16,811 bases of DNA from an uncultured Pelagibacteraceae bacterium (lineage in GTDB: Bacteria; Pseudomonadota; Alphaproteobacteria; Pelagibacterales; AG-422-B15), in NCBI GenBank assembly GCA_902527075.1, contig CABZNM010000015.1, forward strand, positions 1 through 16,811, read 5' to 3'. The notes beneath the pieces were generated by a model that saw only the letters and a list, made by a program, of their open reading frames with translations, was not told the DNA's origin and searched no databases. Below are positions 14,904 through 16,811 of this stretch, piece by piece (position 1 is the stretch's first letter; each line of letters starts with the position of its first letter). Position numbers and translations under genes: made by a program.

Positions 14904-16787
14904 TTAATTAATTGATGATGAGATTGTTTCAATAAGCTTCTTTGAGAACTCAACAGGATTAGTTGGTTTATCACCATCTAAAATCTTTGATTGTTCGTAT
15001 AATAGAATTGCTATGTTCTCTAAATCCCTAATTTTATCTTTATTTTTAGACATTTTATCTAATTTCTTGATGAGCGAATGATTGGGATTAATCTCCATAA
15101 TCTTTAGTGATATACCCTGATTTAGTTGATTATGCTGCTTTAGTATTTTTTCTAAATGAGGATCCATTGCACCTTCATCACCCACAAGACAAACTGGACT
15201 ATCCGTTAATCTCTTTGATACACGAACATCTTTTACTTTTTCTTTTAATTTTTCCTTAAGGAACACAAGTAAAGAGTCAACTGACTTTTCATTTATATCT
15301 TCTTCGGTCTTTTTGCCTAGTTTATCTAGGTCATCTATACCTTGTGTAACAGATTTAAAATTATTTTCTTTATAAGAGGGTGTTGAAGATGTCCAAAAAC
15401 TATCAACTGGATCATCTAAAATAAGTACGTTTATATTTCTAGATTTGTAACCTTCAAGACTAGGATTATTTATAACACTTTCATAATCATCACCTGTAAT
15501 GAAATAGATATCTTTTTGTTTTTTCTGCATATTAGATATATATTCATTTAAGGTTACAAGCTCAGACGATGCCGATTGTTTAAAAAGAGCAATTTCCAAC
15601 AAACTTTCTTTTCGCTCAACATCCTCATAGATTCCTTCTTTTAGTACAGGACCAAAACTATTCCAAAAACTTGTATAATCTGTTTTATCTGAGTTAAGTT
15701 TTTTTCTGAGATCAGAGATAGTACGTTTCACAAGTGATGATCTTATTTTTGTAACTACTGGATTATTTTGTAACATTTCCCTGCTTATATTTAGTGGCAA
15801 ATCTTCTGAGTCTATTACTCCTCTGAGGAATCTCAGATAAGGTGGAATGAGATCAGGACAATTGTCAGTGATAAAAACTTTTTTAACATAGAGTTTTAAT
15901 CTATTTTCTCTTGCAGGATCATATAAGTCAAATGGCTTTGTTGATGGAATGAAATTAAGGACAGTATACTCAATTTTCCCCTCAGCTTTGTAGTGTGATG
16001 TCATCCAAGGATCATCAAACATTTGTCCCACATGATTATAAAATTCTTTGTACTGTTCTTTAGTAATTTTATTTTTTGGTCTAGTCCAAATTGCTGAAGC
16101 TGAGTTAGCAGGTTCTAGTTTGTCATCATCTTTTTCAGAACCATCTGTTATGAGAATAGGTATGCTTATATGATCTGAATATTTTCGAATAATTTGCTCA
16201 ATACGAATTTTATCTAAAAACTCTTTATTTTCCTTTTCGATTTGTAAATCAATTCTTGTGCCTCTATTTGAATTTAATAAATTTAAATCGTCATTTTCCA
16301 TAATAGAAAATTTTGACTCACCATCAGATTTCCAAATCCAAACTTTTTTTTCTCCTGCCTTGCGAGTAGTTACTTGTAGCTCAGATGAGACCATGAATGC
16401 AGAATAAAAACCTACACCAAATTGACCTATTAGTGAAAGATCTTTTGTTTTAGAATCTTTTAGTTCTTTTAAAAATTGAGCCGTACCAGAACGTGCAATT
16501 GTTCCAAGATTATTAATTAGGTCTTTACGGTTCATACCAATCCCATTATCTATAAATGAAATTTTGCCATCTTTTTTATTTATATTGATTTCAACCTTAA
16601 GATTAGGGTCATCTTGCATAACTTTTTCTTTTGTATTGGCAAGATACCTTAATTTATCACATGCATCAGACGCATTAGAAACAAGTTCTCTTACAAAAAC
16701 CTCTTTATCTGAATAAACCGAGTTGATCATCAACTTTAATAATTGACTTACCTCAGTTTGAAATTCTAATTTTTCTGTTTTAGGCAT
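14904..16787 (-). CDS. htpG: Chaperone protein HtpG (bacterial Hsp90)
   Basis: ATP-dependent cytoplasmic chaperone acting as a homodimer. 627 aa, full length. The GHKL ATPase domain shows ELVSNASDACDKLRY (34-48, with the catalytic Glu34 and Mg-binding Asn38), DNGIGM (80-85) and GQFGVGFYSAFMV (121-133). The middle domain has the usual GVIDSEDLPLNISREMLQ stretch, and the C-terminal dimerisation domain ends near the TAA at 14904. The ATG at 16787 gives MPKTEKLEFQTEVSQLLKLM, a normal HtpG start. Only 24 nt of upstream sequence are in the window, with no clear ribosome binding site or heat-shock promoter visible. The secreted four-cysteine gene follows 66 nt downstream on the same strand. Confidence 0.98.
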   Translation of the reverse strand: MPKTEKLEFQTEVSQLLKLMINSVYSDKEVFVRELVSNASDACDKLRYLANTKEKVMQDDPNLKVEININKKDGKISFIDNGIGMNRKDLINNLGTIARSGTAQFLKELKDSKTKDLSLIGQFGVGFYSAFMVSSELQVTTRKAGEKKVWIWKSDGESKFSIMENDDLNLLNSNRGTRIDLQIEKENKEFLDKIRIEQIIRKYSDHISIPILITDGSEKDDDKLEPANSASAIWTRPKNKITKEQYKEFYNHVGQMFDDPWMTSHYKAEGKIEYTVLNFIPSTKPFDLYDPARENRLKLYVKKVFITDNCPDLIPPYLRFLRGVIDSEDLPLNISREMLQNNPVVTKIRSSLVKRTISDLRKKLNSDKTDYTSFWNSFGPVLKEGIYEDVERKESLLEIALFKQSASSELVTLNEYISNMQKKQKDIYFITGDDYESVINNPSLEGYKSRNINVLILDDPVDSFWTSSTPSYKENNFKSVTQGIDDLDKLGKKTEEDINEKSVDSLLVFLKEKLKEKVKDVRVSKRLTDSPVCLVGDEGAMDPHLEKILKQHNQLNQGISLKIMEINPNHSLIKKLDKMSKNKDKIRDLENIAILLYEQSKILDGDKPTNPVEFSKKLIETISSSIN

Positions 16788-16811
16788 ACGTAGATTATTT
16801 GAGTTATATAT

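Overview
The window looks like a chromosomal segment from a streamlined, AT-rich, Gram-negative alphaproteobacterium, most likely a marine planktonic lineage such as SAR11/Pelagibacterales or the HIMB59/AEGEAN-169 type. The support is strong A+T bias, very short intergenic gaps, many 4-8 nt gene overlaps, the alphaproteobacterial order ffh-rpsP facing dapF-mtaB-ftsY, a complete System I cytochrome c maturation operon beside acnA, and a G+C-rich structured leader before ffh of the kind described from Pelagibacter and marine metagenomes. The taxonomic placement is inference. There are no mobile elements, CRISPR arrays, tRNAs, rRNAs or phage genes.

Layout. (1) 1-1705, minus: ffh then rpsP (rpsP runs off the left edge). 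(2) 1706-1899: divergent control region with a sigma70-like promoter and a three-hairpin leader for ffh, and a weaker promoter candidate for dapF. (3) 1900-5218, plus: dapF, a DCC-family thiol protein, mtaB and ftsY, nearly gapless. (4) 5215-6037, minus: an acidic secreted protein of unknown role followed by a PagL-like outer-membrane lipid A deacylase homologue. (5) 6119-11468, minus: ccmA-B-C-D-E-F-G-H, contiguous, including a 54-residue ccmD. (6) 11527-14214, plus: acnA. (7) 14211-14837, minus: a secreted four-cysteine protein of unknown function. (8) 14904-16787, minus: htpG.

How the parts relate. Ffh and FtsY are the two partner GTPases of signal-recognition-particle targeting, so this segment carries both, transcribed away from each other. 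The ccm operon covers heme export and loading (CcmABCDE), heme ligation (CcmF) and apocytochrome thiol handling (CcmG, CcmH) for respiratory c-type cytochromes. No ccmI is present. AcnA is the TCA-cycle aconitase, MtaB makes ms2t6A in tRNA, DapF supplies meso-DAP/lysine, and HtpG is bacterial Hsp90.

Most of the window is ordinary housekeeping. The points worth a second look are the ffh leader RNA, an Asn where CcmA normally has its H-loop His, the PagL-like protein paired with a WSGG-repeat secreted protein, the four-cysteine secreted protein, and two convergent gene pairs whose stop codons interlock.
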